Shown here in pieces: positions 54,701 through 64,000 of a DNA stretch of 64,000 bases (the first letter of the stretch is position 1; each line of letters opens with the position of its first letter). Made by a program: the position numbers and the translations under genes. The notes under the pieces were generated by a model. It did no database searches, was not told the DNA's origin, and was given only the letters and a program-made list of their open reading frames with translations. The DNA is from Pseudogymnoascus destructans (Eukaryota > Ascomycota > Leotiomycetes > Thelebolales > Thelebolaceae): contig NW_020167533.1 in NCBI RefSeq assembly GCF_001641265.1, positions 806,001-870,000 of the forward strand, given 5' to 3'.

Positions 54701-54947
54701 CTTTCCTCATATTCATTCTGCACTTCACCTTCCAGCCCCTCCCCCACACGCTGTGCCTCCTCGTTGCTGCAGTCGCGTCGCTCTTTTGCCATACAAGAGA
54801 GTGAAAGTCGACGCAAAGCGACGCAACTCACTCCAGCTTCAGTCACAAAGACCCGCTCACAATTGACTCGGCCGACTGTCGCGTTTGACAAAACATCAAA
54901 CTCTTCCTTCTTTCAAACTCGGATGGTAACAGAAACAATAGAGAGAA
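51734..54947. other. Long low-complexity 5' region of the second Myb gene
   Basis: No gene is supported. Large overlapping frames on both strands (for example around 52650-53585) are compositional: Pro/His/Thr-rich products of G- and C-rich runs. Notable tracts: G-runs near 52165-52185, a polypurine GGGAAGA array at 53595-53655, TACTAC runs near 54450, and a 9-bp CTCACTCTA-like array at about 54480-54550. Such long pyrimidine-rich leaders are common upstream of fungal regulatory genes; part may be 5' UTR. Confidence 0.55.
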
Positions 54948-56207
54948 ATGAGCAACATCGGCTTGGCTCTGCCGAATAACGCATCCTCCAAACATCGCCA
55001 ACACGAAATCGTAAGTACCCGTCGTACCTTCCCTCCTCATCCTCACCCTCCCCCATTGACCTCACCTTATGGCCTGGTACCTTTGTACCTCGCCATATGG
55101 CAGATGGTATGTGGCATCTGGTATTTGGTATTCAATGTACTTACACGATGTGTTTGTATAGACTCAACCAAACCTCGCGCGCCAGACACCGACGCGGCCT
55201 CACCGCACGTCCGGTGTACCTCAACACACCTACCCGATACTTCCCCAATACACCATACCGGACGCCTACAGCCACTCCATGTCGAAGCGTATGGACTTCG
55301 ACCCGACGGGTCAGATGGGCTACCCGCAGCCCCAGGGCATGGGCAACCCATATCAGCAACAGCAGCAGCAGCAGCAACAACAGCAGCAGCAACAGCAACA
55401 ACAGGCCCAGCAGCACCAGCAGCTCCTCCCCCCGCCTGAGCACCTGTCCGCCTCGGCCGCCCGCAAGCGCCGCCTCCAGGCCCCGCTCATCCCGCCGCAG
55501 CAGAGCCCCAACATGCCCCTCCAGCCCCCGCCCACCGCGGTCATGGAGGAACAGTCGCCCATGAACGCCGTCCCGGCGCCCATGCAGCCCCCGGCCAAGA
55601 AGAGCCGCACCAACACCCCCTGGACCGCCGCCGAGGAGCAGCGCCTCAAGAACATGCGTGAGGCGGGCAACAGCTGGGCTGAGATTGCAAAGGTACGGAT
55701 TTCCTGCGCCGTGGCGAGCAATTGGCGGTTTTTCTGATATATGTGGCTGACTCCGTTTCACAGACCTTCCCCAGCCGGACAGAGGGCAGTGTCAAGAAGC
55801 ATTGGTACAAGGTTTGTCCTCCACCCGTTTGCCCTGCACGCTCCCGGGAGCGTGTGTTTTTGAGAACCCCCAGAACTGACGTCGTTACAGGACATGCATT
55901 ATGCGGAGTTTGCCGAGGACGAGGTAGATGCCCATATCCCCCCACTCGCACGTAACCCTGGCGCTGACTTAATAGCAGAGCGCCGCGCTCTTGAACGCAA
56001 TCAAGGAATACGAGACCAACAAGTGGAAGGTCATCGGACAGAAGGTCGGGAAGCCTGCAAAGGTATGTTTGTCTCTGTGGATGTCACTTCACTCTTCACA
56101 CCCCTCAATACCCCGCATCACGAGCGGGAGAGCGAGAACCAGAAACTAACATACCCATCCAGGCATGCGAGCAATACGCCAAGGAGCATTTCGGGAACAA
56201 GACTTAA
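54948..56207 (+). CDS. Two-repeat Myb/SANT protein with polyglutamine tract
   Basis: Probable nuclear DNA-binding protein. Six exons: 54948-55010, 55162-55692, 55764-55811, 55891-55923, 55979-56062 and 56163-56207, all joined in phase 0 with GT-AG introns, giving 267 aa. The N-terminal half is Pro/Gln-rich with a run of mostly CAG/CAA codons (about residues 86-105) and a basic stretch ASAARKRRL. The first SANT repeat is WTAAEEQRLKNMREAGNSWA, with TFPSRTEGSVKKHWYKDMHY; the second is NAIKEYETNKWKVIGQKVGK, with the C-terminal KEHFGNKT. Exon 1 to exon 2 is inferred from the GTAAGT donor and TATAG acceptor; an alternative start is the internal MSKRMDFD. A short upstream ORF from 54923 overlaps the start. 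Confidence 0.85.
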
Positions 56208-58774
56208 TTTCCCCTCCGTCGGACGCTATATATACACACACCATCTCGCCCACGCCCTCCAAAGCCACGCCCCCTTTTTCATCCCCCGCGTATCAAAAGG
56301 ACCATCCCGTTGTAATCGAATCATTTTTCTTCTTTCGACTTGGACCCCTCGATTCACAAACACACACGTCACACCTTTTTACTCGGAAATTGTTATTCTC
56401 GGCGCCGGAAATTTGGTTTTTTCTATTATTCCATTGTTCAATTTTTTTTTCTCACCCCTTTTCATTTTTTTGGGGAACGACGACAACAACAACTTTGCAA
56501 AAATGGGGGAGGATGGGATGGAAGGGAGGGAGGGAGATCTTTTTTATTTGACTTGTTTTCGTTATTTGCGTCTTCGTGTTGGCAGTTAGTTCGTTAGGTG
56601 GATGGAGGAATTGAGGAAGGCAGGCAGAATTGATGGGGGGAAAGGAAGGGAAGGGGGATTCTTTTATACTTCTTGTTGGAACGATTTGAGTTTGTTGGGT
56701 GGTTAGGGATAGGTTGGGTGGCTGAATGGTGGTGGGGGAATGAGGGATATTTTGATAAGGGAAATGCGGAATGCAAATGGGAGGATTTTGAGAAAACGAA
56801 ACTTTCTTCTTTTGAGAGAAGCTCTTTTTACTAACCCTCCTGTGTGCCTAATTTTTTGATGAACCTTTATTTTCTGATGATGGCGGTGGTGGGCTTTTTA
56901 ATGATGTGATTTATTTATTTTCCCTTCGTTTTAATCTGGGTGAAATTTAATAATTTTGGTAGTTGGAAAGCCGCTATGGACAAGTCCTGCCTGCCATTCA
57001 CGCCTTCCATACGAAGTGTCGTGAAGTCCTCCTACCTGGGGATCTCGGCGTCAACACGCATTTTCGTCAAGTTGGAGATTGATGTTGAACCAAGCCGTCG
57101 TGGTCGATGGCGGGGTACACCCCATCGCCATGGAGGGTCCCTCAATCACATCTCTCCCCCTCTATACATCCCCAAGCTCCTCTCGAGCTATCAGAGAAGC
57201 TTGGACGGCGTCGATCAACCGCCGCAAGTACGTACAGCAGCGTTAGTACGGAGTACAGCTATTGTAAACTTCCCCCCGGCCCTCCTCCTCCGAGTAACTC
57301 CCCAGTACCTCACGCGCACTAGCTTTGTACCAGCGCTGTAACGCAGTGTACACGGACTACTACTACTACTACCACCCATACCACAGCACTAGCCGCGGGT
57401 GGAGGTACAGTACAGTACAGTACTGGTGTGTTTACTAACTAACTACGTTTACTACGACGCCCTTTTACTTTTACAGAGCACAACAACCCACTACCCACTA
57501 CCCACTACCCACGACAACTACTCACTACCCACTACAACTACCAACTACCAACTACCCACTACCCACGACAACTACCCACTACCCACGACAACTACCCATA
57601 CCAACTACAACTACCAACTACCAACTACCAACCCGACGATCGTGTGTCTTGGGGAGTTGGGATGACCTGCATGTATGCAAGGCTGTTGTGCAGGTGGGCG
57701 GGCATGGTGTCTTTGTCTGTCGTCGTCGGTGGGTGTTGTCTTATGGCATCTTGTCTGCAAAACACCAGTAAGTTAACGGTAAAAAATTGTCGGAATTACA
57801 GCGGGCGGCCGGTCGATTGCCATTTTTTACATTTTTAGGGCGGAACAAGAAACGGGGCGACCGCTGAGCGCTGGTTGGACGATTCGGCTGTCGAATGTCA
57901 AGATGTGGGGGGGGTTGGGGGTAGAGACGAAGGGTCCTTTTAGTACGGAGGCGCTACAGGGGGCGTGTTATGTTTAATTTAGCGAGGAAGGATTGTAAAA
58001 TGGGTGCATGACGGCGGTGAGGGCAAGGGGAAAGTGAAGAGTTACACACGCGATGGGGGAGGAATGGGATTCTTTCTTTGGTAAGGCAGACTTCAGACTT
58101 GGGGAGGGAGCTGAGATGAGATGAGAAGAGGTAGAAGGTACGCCCCAAGCCCCCCAAGCCTTCTCATCACATGCACCTCCCTTGGTATCACGTCTCTGCG
58201 CAAATTAACTATTCTCGTGCTACTAACTAACGCGACCCAGCGTGCACGTGCACGGTTTACCGGATTACGGATTACCCACTAAGTTACCTCTCCTCTCCTC
58301 TTCCTTTTCTCCATCCCACAATACCCGACGACGACGAGAAATCTCACCGGCTTCGTCGCCAGCGTCTCTCGTTTTTATATATACTAATCTGCCAGTACGC
58401 TCGTTTGTGGCTCGACACTCGTTAGTGCCTTGTCCGTTTTATACGGCCGTAATTTTTGGATTTCCGTGAGAAGAGAGAGGTGTAAAAAGTGAGGGATACG
58501 GGATAGGAAGAAGACTGAAAGGGAACTGAAGACCGACGACCAGGACACGAAAACGCGAACACTACATTTCGCGTTCGAAGCTGGTTGGGGGTTCACATAT
58601 ATCTCAAGGGTCAAGGGACTCCGTTTGCTGCTCGACGTCTCTGAGGACCGGTTTTTGACGACGGATAAATTGGACTGCTTCCGAATTCGATTTTGCGAGG
58701 GACGAAGCGACACTTTTCTCATACATACATATATATACAACTAATCGCCGCGGAACTCTACGACATAATACATC
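56208..58774. other. Intergenic DNA between Myb and Crh genes, with simple repeats
   Basis: No gene is supported. It begins with the T-rich 3' flank of the Myb gene. About 57355-57380 is an ACT/ACC run, and 57475-57635 is an array of ACTACCC/CAACTACC units that stays open in one frame only because of its period. The last 350 bp before 58775 are the presumed promoter/leader of the Crh gene. Confidence 0.55.
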
Positions 58775-60208
58775 ATGGTCCGCTCCTCACTCCTCCTCGC
58801 CGCCTTCGCGGCCATCGCTACCGTGCACGCCGCGACGAAGTGCGATCTGGATAACCACTGCCCCGAATCCCAGCCCTGCTGCTCCCGCAAGTCTTCTTAC
58901 TTACTTCCCGGAATAACCCAACCATGACTGACTGGCCACCCACAGAATACGGCGAGTGCGGCAAGGGCGCCTACTGCCTCGGCGGCTGCGACCCCCTCTC
59001 CTCCTTCGTCCTCGACTCGTGCGTGCCGGCGCCGGTGTGCCAGGACAAGACATACGCATTCAAGGACATGACGGGGATCACCTCGAAAACCAAGTACCTG
59101 GGCGACCCGTCCAAGACGGACTGGGTGATGGATGGGCACGCGGTGCCGTACAAGAATTCGCTGCTGCTGACGATGGCGCCGAGTACGGTGGGCACGGTGC
59201 TCGCGACGTCGAGGTATATGTGGTATGGGAATGTGAAGGCGAGGTTTAAGACGGGGAGGGGGAAGGGGGTGGTGACGGCGTTTATTCTGCTGTCGGATGT
59301 TAAGGATGAGATTGATTATGAGTATGTTGGTGTTGATCTCAAGACGGCGCAGACGAATTATTATTACCAGGGTATCACGAACTGTAAGTCTCCGACATAA
59401 CCCACCACACTCGACCTAATCCTAACCCCCACCAGACAAAGAAGGAGGCAACATCTCCCTCTCTGACACCTTCAACAACTACCACGAGTACGAGATCCGT
59501 TGGACGCCCGACTCCATCACCTGGCTCGTCGACGGCCAAGTCGGCCGCACCAAGCTCCGCAAGGACACCTGGAACTCAACCTCCAACCAATGGGCCTTCC
59601 CCCAGACCCCCGCGCGCGTGCAAATCTCCATCTGGCCCGGCGGCCTCGCCTCCAACGCCAAAGGCACCATCGACTGGGCCGGCGGCGTGATCGACTGGGC
59701 CGGCCCCGACATCCAGTCCAACGGGTACTACTACGCCCAATTCGAGAGCGTGAGCATCGAGTGCTTCAATGCCAACACCGCCCCCGGCACTAACAAGCGG
59801 ACCTCGTACACCTACAATAACAAGCTAGGCACTAACGACACCGTCGTCGACGGCGACAAGCCCACCGTCCTCAAGTCCCTCCTCGGCACCGGCACGGACA
59901 TGAACGCCAACTACCCCAAAGCGGGGAGCAGCGCCGACCCGTCCGCGAGCTCGGGCGTGGCGGTTATGCCGGGCATGGATGGGGCGGGGCCGGGGACCGA
60001 TGGGCATCCAGATGAGAATGGATCGACGACGTCGCATGGGGATGGGCAGGATGGGTCGGGGACGGCGGTGGATGGCGCGGATAGCACGACGACGGGCTTT
60101 TCGCAGGGGCTGCAGGCTAATCTGAGTAGTGCCGTTGGGGGGCCGACGTATAGCGTGCTGTCGGCGCTGGTGGCGGGGTGTGTGGTTTTGGGGATGGGGT
60201 TGCTGTGA
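58775..60208 (+). CDS. UTR2: GPI-anchored Crh-type chitin-glucan transglycosylase (GH16 + CBM18)
   Basis: Links chitin to beta-1,6/1,3-glucan in the cell wall. Three exons, 58775-58886, 58946-59383 and 59436-60208; 440 aa. Intron 1 (59 bp) has a GC donor (GCAAGT) and CAG acceptor; intron 2 (52 bp) is GT-AG. Residues 1-19 form a signal peptide. Residues 23-52 form a short CBM18-type cysteine cluster (CDLDNHCPESQPCCSQYGEC, then YCLGGC). The GH16 catalytic motif is DEIDYEYVG (about 158-166), with nucleophile and acid/base Glu, and the substrate cleft includes YEIRWTPDSITWLVDG. A Ser/Thr/Gly/Asp-rich tail ends in a hydrophobic GPI-attachment signal (SALVAGCVVLGMGLL). The CBM18 makes Crh2/Utr2 the closer yeast match than Crh1. 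Confidence 0.95.
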
Positions 60209-62292
60209 GGCGAGAGAGAGAGAGTGTGTGAGGGGGATGGTACATAGTCTATTTTTTTTTGTTGGAAATGGGGGGTTCGAAAATGGAAGAGGGGTAATGA
60301 CAGGAGCTTTAGTTGTGGGGTTTTTTTTTGGGAGTATGCTATATGCATTTTTGTTTAACTGTGTGCGTTGTTTGAATGGGGATAGGGATAGGATAGGGTA
60401 ATATTAGTATCTTTTTTTCTTCTGTGTTTATGTTCATGGTTCTTGCACGTTATCCGAAAAGATTTGGGGGGGGGCCCTGTCCTCGGCGCAAAGCTCCCAG
60501 TATCCACCACCCTCCGCGTCAAAAATCCCACGCAGCAGACTGACTCGCACTCCCCATGGCCTCCCACGCAGCCCCATCCTCACGGAACATCGACGCCGCA
60601 CCAGCAGCCTCCGACGCCCTCAGCGGCGAATTTGACACAACACGCGCCCTACTCGGTGTCCCAAGTCCACTGCGCTTCTGCTGGCGACGACGAGCGCGAC
60701 ACGCCGATGGCAGGACTAGCGGCGCGTGCGTGATGTGCTTTCCCGGGGCGTGCGGCGCTGGGCAGGCAGGCGGGCCGGAGGAGCGATGCGAGTCGGTTTC
60801 CGCGGCGGCGTGGGTGGAGTAGGAGGCGGAGGAGATTCGGCGTCGAGTTTGCTGGCTTGGCGGCGGGGGTGGAGGGGGGGTCGTTGGAGCGGGGGATGGC
60901 GCGGCGGTAGGTGGATGCGAGGAGGTGGGAGTGGCTAAAACAGAGGGGGTCGAGGCCGGTTTGCTGCTTTGCGCAGCCTTTCCACTCCATAGCTTACGCT
61001 AATGTCGTCTTCATGAAGCGCGGACGGAAATGGATGACATACGTTGCTATAATTAATTTGCATCTCCCTGTGATAGCGATTAGCTGTGCCTACTTTCTGG
61101 CTATGATTCTAGCTATGGTTCTGGATAATTGGAGGAAGAATATTTCCTGCGCACGGCAGACGCCCGATCTAGCTTGCTAGCATGAACAACGTTGCGTTTC
61201 CAAACCTATTTAGCTAATAGGGTAATGTTTATAGTTACAACTTCGGGTATTAAGTATTAATTATCTAAATGCTAACTCTTCGTTCGTTGCATTAAGTTGG
61301 TAGAAGATAGAGAATGTTGGTGCTTTAGCGGTGGGAAAAGAGGGGTAGTTGGAATAATGTTTCACTGGGTTATGTCTACTGAACATGTTAGCTGCTGGTA
61401 TATCTTCGGACGACATGATTTATTCAAGGTTTGACTGCTTTATCAGTACTTTCTAATGCTCTGGGCATTTATCTTATCAACGGGACGTGAGGTTGTAGGG
61501 ATCCTCCGAAAGCGCTGGTGTTTAACAGAGCAGACTTTCTTCATGTAGTCGAGTTACAGACTACAATCCGTATTATATCCTACTTTTGAGATTAGCTTAA
61601 ATTCACATTTTCGCATCAGGCTCCGGCTCACCTACAACTATTTTCTCAAATTGACAAATTGCTCACAACTTTTCCCCCTAGACCCTAAGGGCTCTACTTC
61701 TAGTCAATTACGCATTATAACTCCCATCTACATCCATTTCTGCTCCTTTCGAGCACCCCTAGGTGGTGATGGAGGCCTCAACTCCCTAACGGCCAGATCT
61801 AGGCCCCTAAGACAGCACTTTTACTCGCCCCTAGGAACCACAATCACCATCTAACCTCAACTGCACTTCTAAGAGACAGCAGAAGACACTTAGTACCAAT
61901 ACTATGCCTCCTCCACACCTTAGCTTAGGTGAAAGCACGCCTAACAGTCACAAAGCAACAGCAGCCATTAGTGGCCAACTTAATGCCATTAAAAGGGACT
62001 CTAGGATATAGCGTATAGTTATGTATGATTTCGCTAGCACAGTAGACAAGTTTGTGTCCTCTTACAAGCTCTTAGAGCATTGCACTTTCACTCACGACCT
62101 CTACAACAAGGTAGTTAGCTTTCTCACTGTCTCTCTATAGCAGAAACTTCTAACTACACCCCTACCTGCCTTAGAAGCCAGCCCTTACTAGCAGCTACCT
62201 CTATAGGGCCGAAATCTGTCAGCTAGGCAGATGTAGCTAAGACCCTAAAAAACTCAGGGGCTTCTCTTTAGGGATCTAGGTCCCTAGCTCAT
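60209..62292. other. Gene-poor flank with a possible degenerate ORF
   Basis: Non-coding by inspection. G/C-rich frames at 60540-60990 lack domains or splice logic. From ATG 61902 the plus strand reads coding-like for about 100 codons (MPPPHLSLGESTPNSHKATA, later FASTVDKFVSSYKLLEHCTF) with only TAG stops, which could be an old element ORF; I do not recognise it. Confidence 0.4.
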
Positions 62293-62374
62293 TGTCATAC
62301 TGACATTCGTTGCAGTCAGTTTGCTATCAAACTCAAGAGCAAACTTAGAAATCTCCTCCTCAAACCTACAAGTC
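62293..62374 (+). repeat. R1 repeat fragment
   Basis: The first 82 bp of R1 (TGTCATACTGACATTCG onward), cut at AGGGTTAG, where the AT-rich ATAATCATGATTAT unit of 62375-62440 begins. The latter matches, inverted, the unit at 985-1068. Confidence 0.85.
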
Positions 62375-62446
62375 AGGGTTAGAAAATCAATTATAATCAT
62401 GATTATGTAGTCGTAATCATAATCATGATTATTTATAAAGCATATA

Positions 62447-64000
62447 ACGTACTTGACAAGCGAGCTGCGCATGCATGCGAGCTGCGCACTCCCCACCAAT
62501 TCTACGACCTATATTCCTTAAAATCAATATGCCTCCACTAATTGACCTCCAACCGATCCGCAAAGAGGGTCAGATGACTCTAGCACTCCAGGCCTACAAA
62601 AATGGCCATTTTACAAGTATTAGGGGTGCTGCAAACACGTACGATATCCCTGAATTGACATTACGATCACGCGTTAAAGGATGGCCCTCGCGACGCGATT
62701 TACGGCCTACAAACACAAAGCTCACGGATCTAGAAGAGTTAACACTCGTTCAATGGATATTATCTATGGAGAAACGAGGCCTACCACTTTGAGCTACTTC
62801 TATATGACAAATGGCAAATCTACTACTTCAAAAACGGTCAGATGCGGTTCAAGACAATGTGCTTACAGTTGGCCAGCGCTGGGTTTATAACTTTGTACGA
62901 CGACATGACTCCCTACAATCCAAATATACCCGTAAATACGACTTCAGCGGGCAAAATGCGAAGATCCTACGATTATTCGGAACTGGTTTTGGCTTGTACA
63001 AAATACAATTGCTAAATATGGGATCCAAGAGGAGGATATATATAACTTTGACGAGATTGGATTTCAAATGGGGGTTATTACAATGCAAAGGTTGTTACGG
63101 GTTCTGAAAGAGCTGGCAGGCCACTTTGCGTACAGCCAGGGAATCGCGAATGGGTTACAGTTATCGAGTCAATATCGTCGTACGGATGGAGCCTACCGCC
63201 AATGGTTATTTTTCAGGGTAAGGTTCACATATCAACTTGGTATACAGATACCTTACCTTTGGATTGGACAATTGGAGTAGTAATAAAGGGTGGACGGACG
63301 ACTCTCTAGGCCTTACCTGGCTTACGGACGTCTTTCAGAAGCATACAAAGGACCGTACGAAAAGGGTATACTGACTTATTATCATTGACGGACACGGAAG
63401 CAATTCTACTCCAGAGTTCGACTTATTCTGCTCAGAGCACTTGATTATTACGCTCTGTATGCCACCGCATTCGTCACATCTTTTACAGCCACTAGATGTT
63501 AGCTGTTTTGCAGTTTTAAAGCGATCGTACAGACAACAAATTGAGGAATATATGCGGGCTGGGGTCAACCATATCGACAAACCAGATTTCCTTATGGCTT
63601 ACATTTCAGCCCGTGAGGAGTCTATGACTGTTAATACAGTCCGTAATGGGTTCGCAGCTACAGGTTTAGTTCCATACAACCCTACACAGGTACTCGAGAA
63701 GCTAAATACTCAGTTACGGACACCAACTCCGCCCGTGGCTATTTCTTCTGAGCAGGACCGTTGGGTACCTGAAACACCTCATAACGCTGCTCAATTAGAG
63801 CTCCAGACTAAGACAGTTAAAGGGCTTTTCCAGGGTCGTACGACTGGTTCTTCTAGTCCTGACTTAGATTTTTTGGTGTTCGGATAGCCTCGATATCTAG
63901 AATGATTTTTGCTTCTTGGGTAATCACTGACATAATAAAAGGTGGAAAAAAACGCGTTGTTAAGTTAGAGGGTAGGAAATTCGGGAAAAGTGTCCGAGGT
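62447..64000 (+). mobile_element. Pogo-type transposon, copy G (fourth TIR type), right end not seen
   Basis: Starts after TA (62445-62446) with ACGTACTTGACAAGCGAG and contains GCGAGCTGCGCA twice, the usual two-site TIR plan. The reverse-complement TIR is not found before the window ends, so the element either continues or lost its right end. Confidence 0.75.
62529..63887 (+). pseudogene. Pogo transposase of copy G, decayed
   Basis: The frame opens at MPPLIDLQPIRKEGQMTLAL with the family HTH region, then breaks after about 88 codons and shifts several times. Recognisable pieces: VGQRWVYNFVRRHDSLQSKY, a broken first catalytic block near 63040-63060, and a long C-terminal frame with LCMPPHSSHLLQPLDVSCFA and TVRNGFAATGLVPYNPTQV. 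The last frame ends at 63887 without coiled coil or zinc knuckle, so the tail is missing or replaced. Confidence 0.85.

Noticed and set aside
55141..55761. 206-codon minus-strand frame opposite the polyQ region
   Set aside because: It is the antisense shadow of CAG/CAA repeats (poly-Leu) in the well-supported Myb gene.
57399..57665. 88-codon Tyr/Leu/Pro/Thr frame
   Set aside because: It is produced by an ACTACCC-type tandem repeat; there is no homology-like feature.
60556..60822. 88-aa GC-rich ORF
   Set aside because: It has an ATG, but no domain, no intron evidence and equally long frames on the opposite strand.

Overview
The window is nuclear DNA of a filamentous ascomycete (Pezizomycotina). 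The host genes have several short introns of about 47-150 bp with GT-AG or GC-AG ends and CTAAC/CTGAC-type branch sites. The gene set is fungal: PRP8, RPL34, a vacuolar PHO8-type phosphatase, a GPI-anchored Crh cell-wall transglycosylase and two Myb/SANT proteins. The mobile elements are fungal as well: pogo/Fot1-type transposons, Ty3/gypsy chromoviruses and hAT elements. I cannot fix the class; Leotiomycetes or Dothideomycetes are both possible.

Layout. (1) 1-1800: repeat-rich border with an R1 repeat, a truncated LTR and an AT-rich hairpin. (2) 1815-15657: a normal gene block: Myb/SANT gene (-), PRP8 (-), RPL34 (+) and PHO8-like alkaline phosphatase (+). PRP8 and RPL34 share a 504-bp divergent promoter region. 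(3) About 15860-51100: a transposon island. Its core is one old hAT transposase gene on the minus strand, cut into four pieces by gypsy element G2, pogo element F and pogo element E. E in turn carries the complete gypsy element G1. Boundaries are exact: pogo elements sit in TA sites and are 1837-1861 bp long; the LTR elements have 5-bp target duplications (AAGAT for G1, GTATT for G2, CCAAG and CGGGG for two solo LTRs inside G2, CTTTC for a solo LTR inside an R1 repeat). Further pogo copies (A, B, C, D), more hAT pieces, a gypsy integrase scrap and an inverted pair of R1 repeats follow. (4) 51332-60208: a transcription-factor remnant, low-complexity DNA, a second Myb/SANT gene (6 exons) and a Crh-type glycosidase gene with a GC-AG intron. 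(5) 60209-64000: mostly non-coding DNA, an R1 scrap and a decayed fourth-type pogo element that runs off the window.

Most notable: gypsy family G1/G2 carries, between pol and the 3' LTR, an antisense three-exon gene. In G1 it is fully open (204 aa) with a cysteine-rich N-terminus, a central alpha-helical part and a basic/acidic C-terminus. Its exon structure and protein pattern are recognisable in the diverged copy G2, which suggests selection on the protein. Other points are a putative -1 frameshift signal at the gag/pol overlap, a C-terminal CCHC zinc knuckle in all sufficiently preserved pogo transposases here, two pogo TIR subfamilies that differ by the same block change at four sites, transposon-linked inversions, a one-base homopolymer frameshift at the PRP8 start, and an in-frame stop before an acidic tail in the first Myb gene. 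Everything is read from the sequence by eye; no database search was run.
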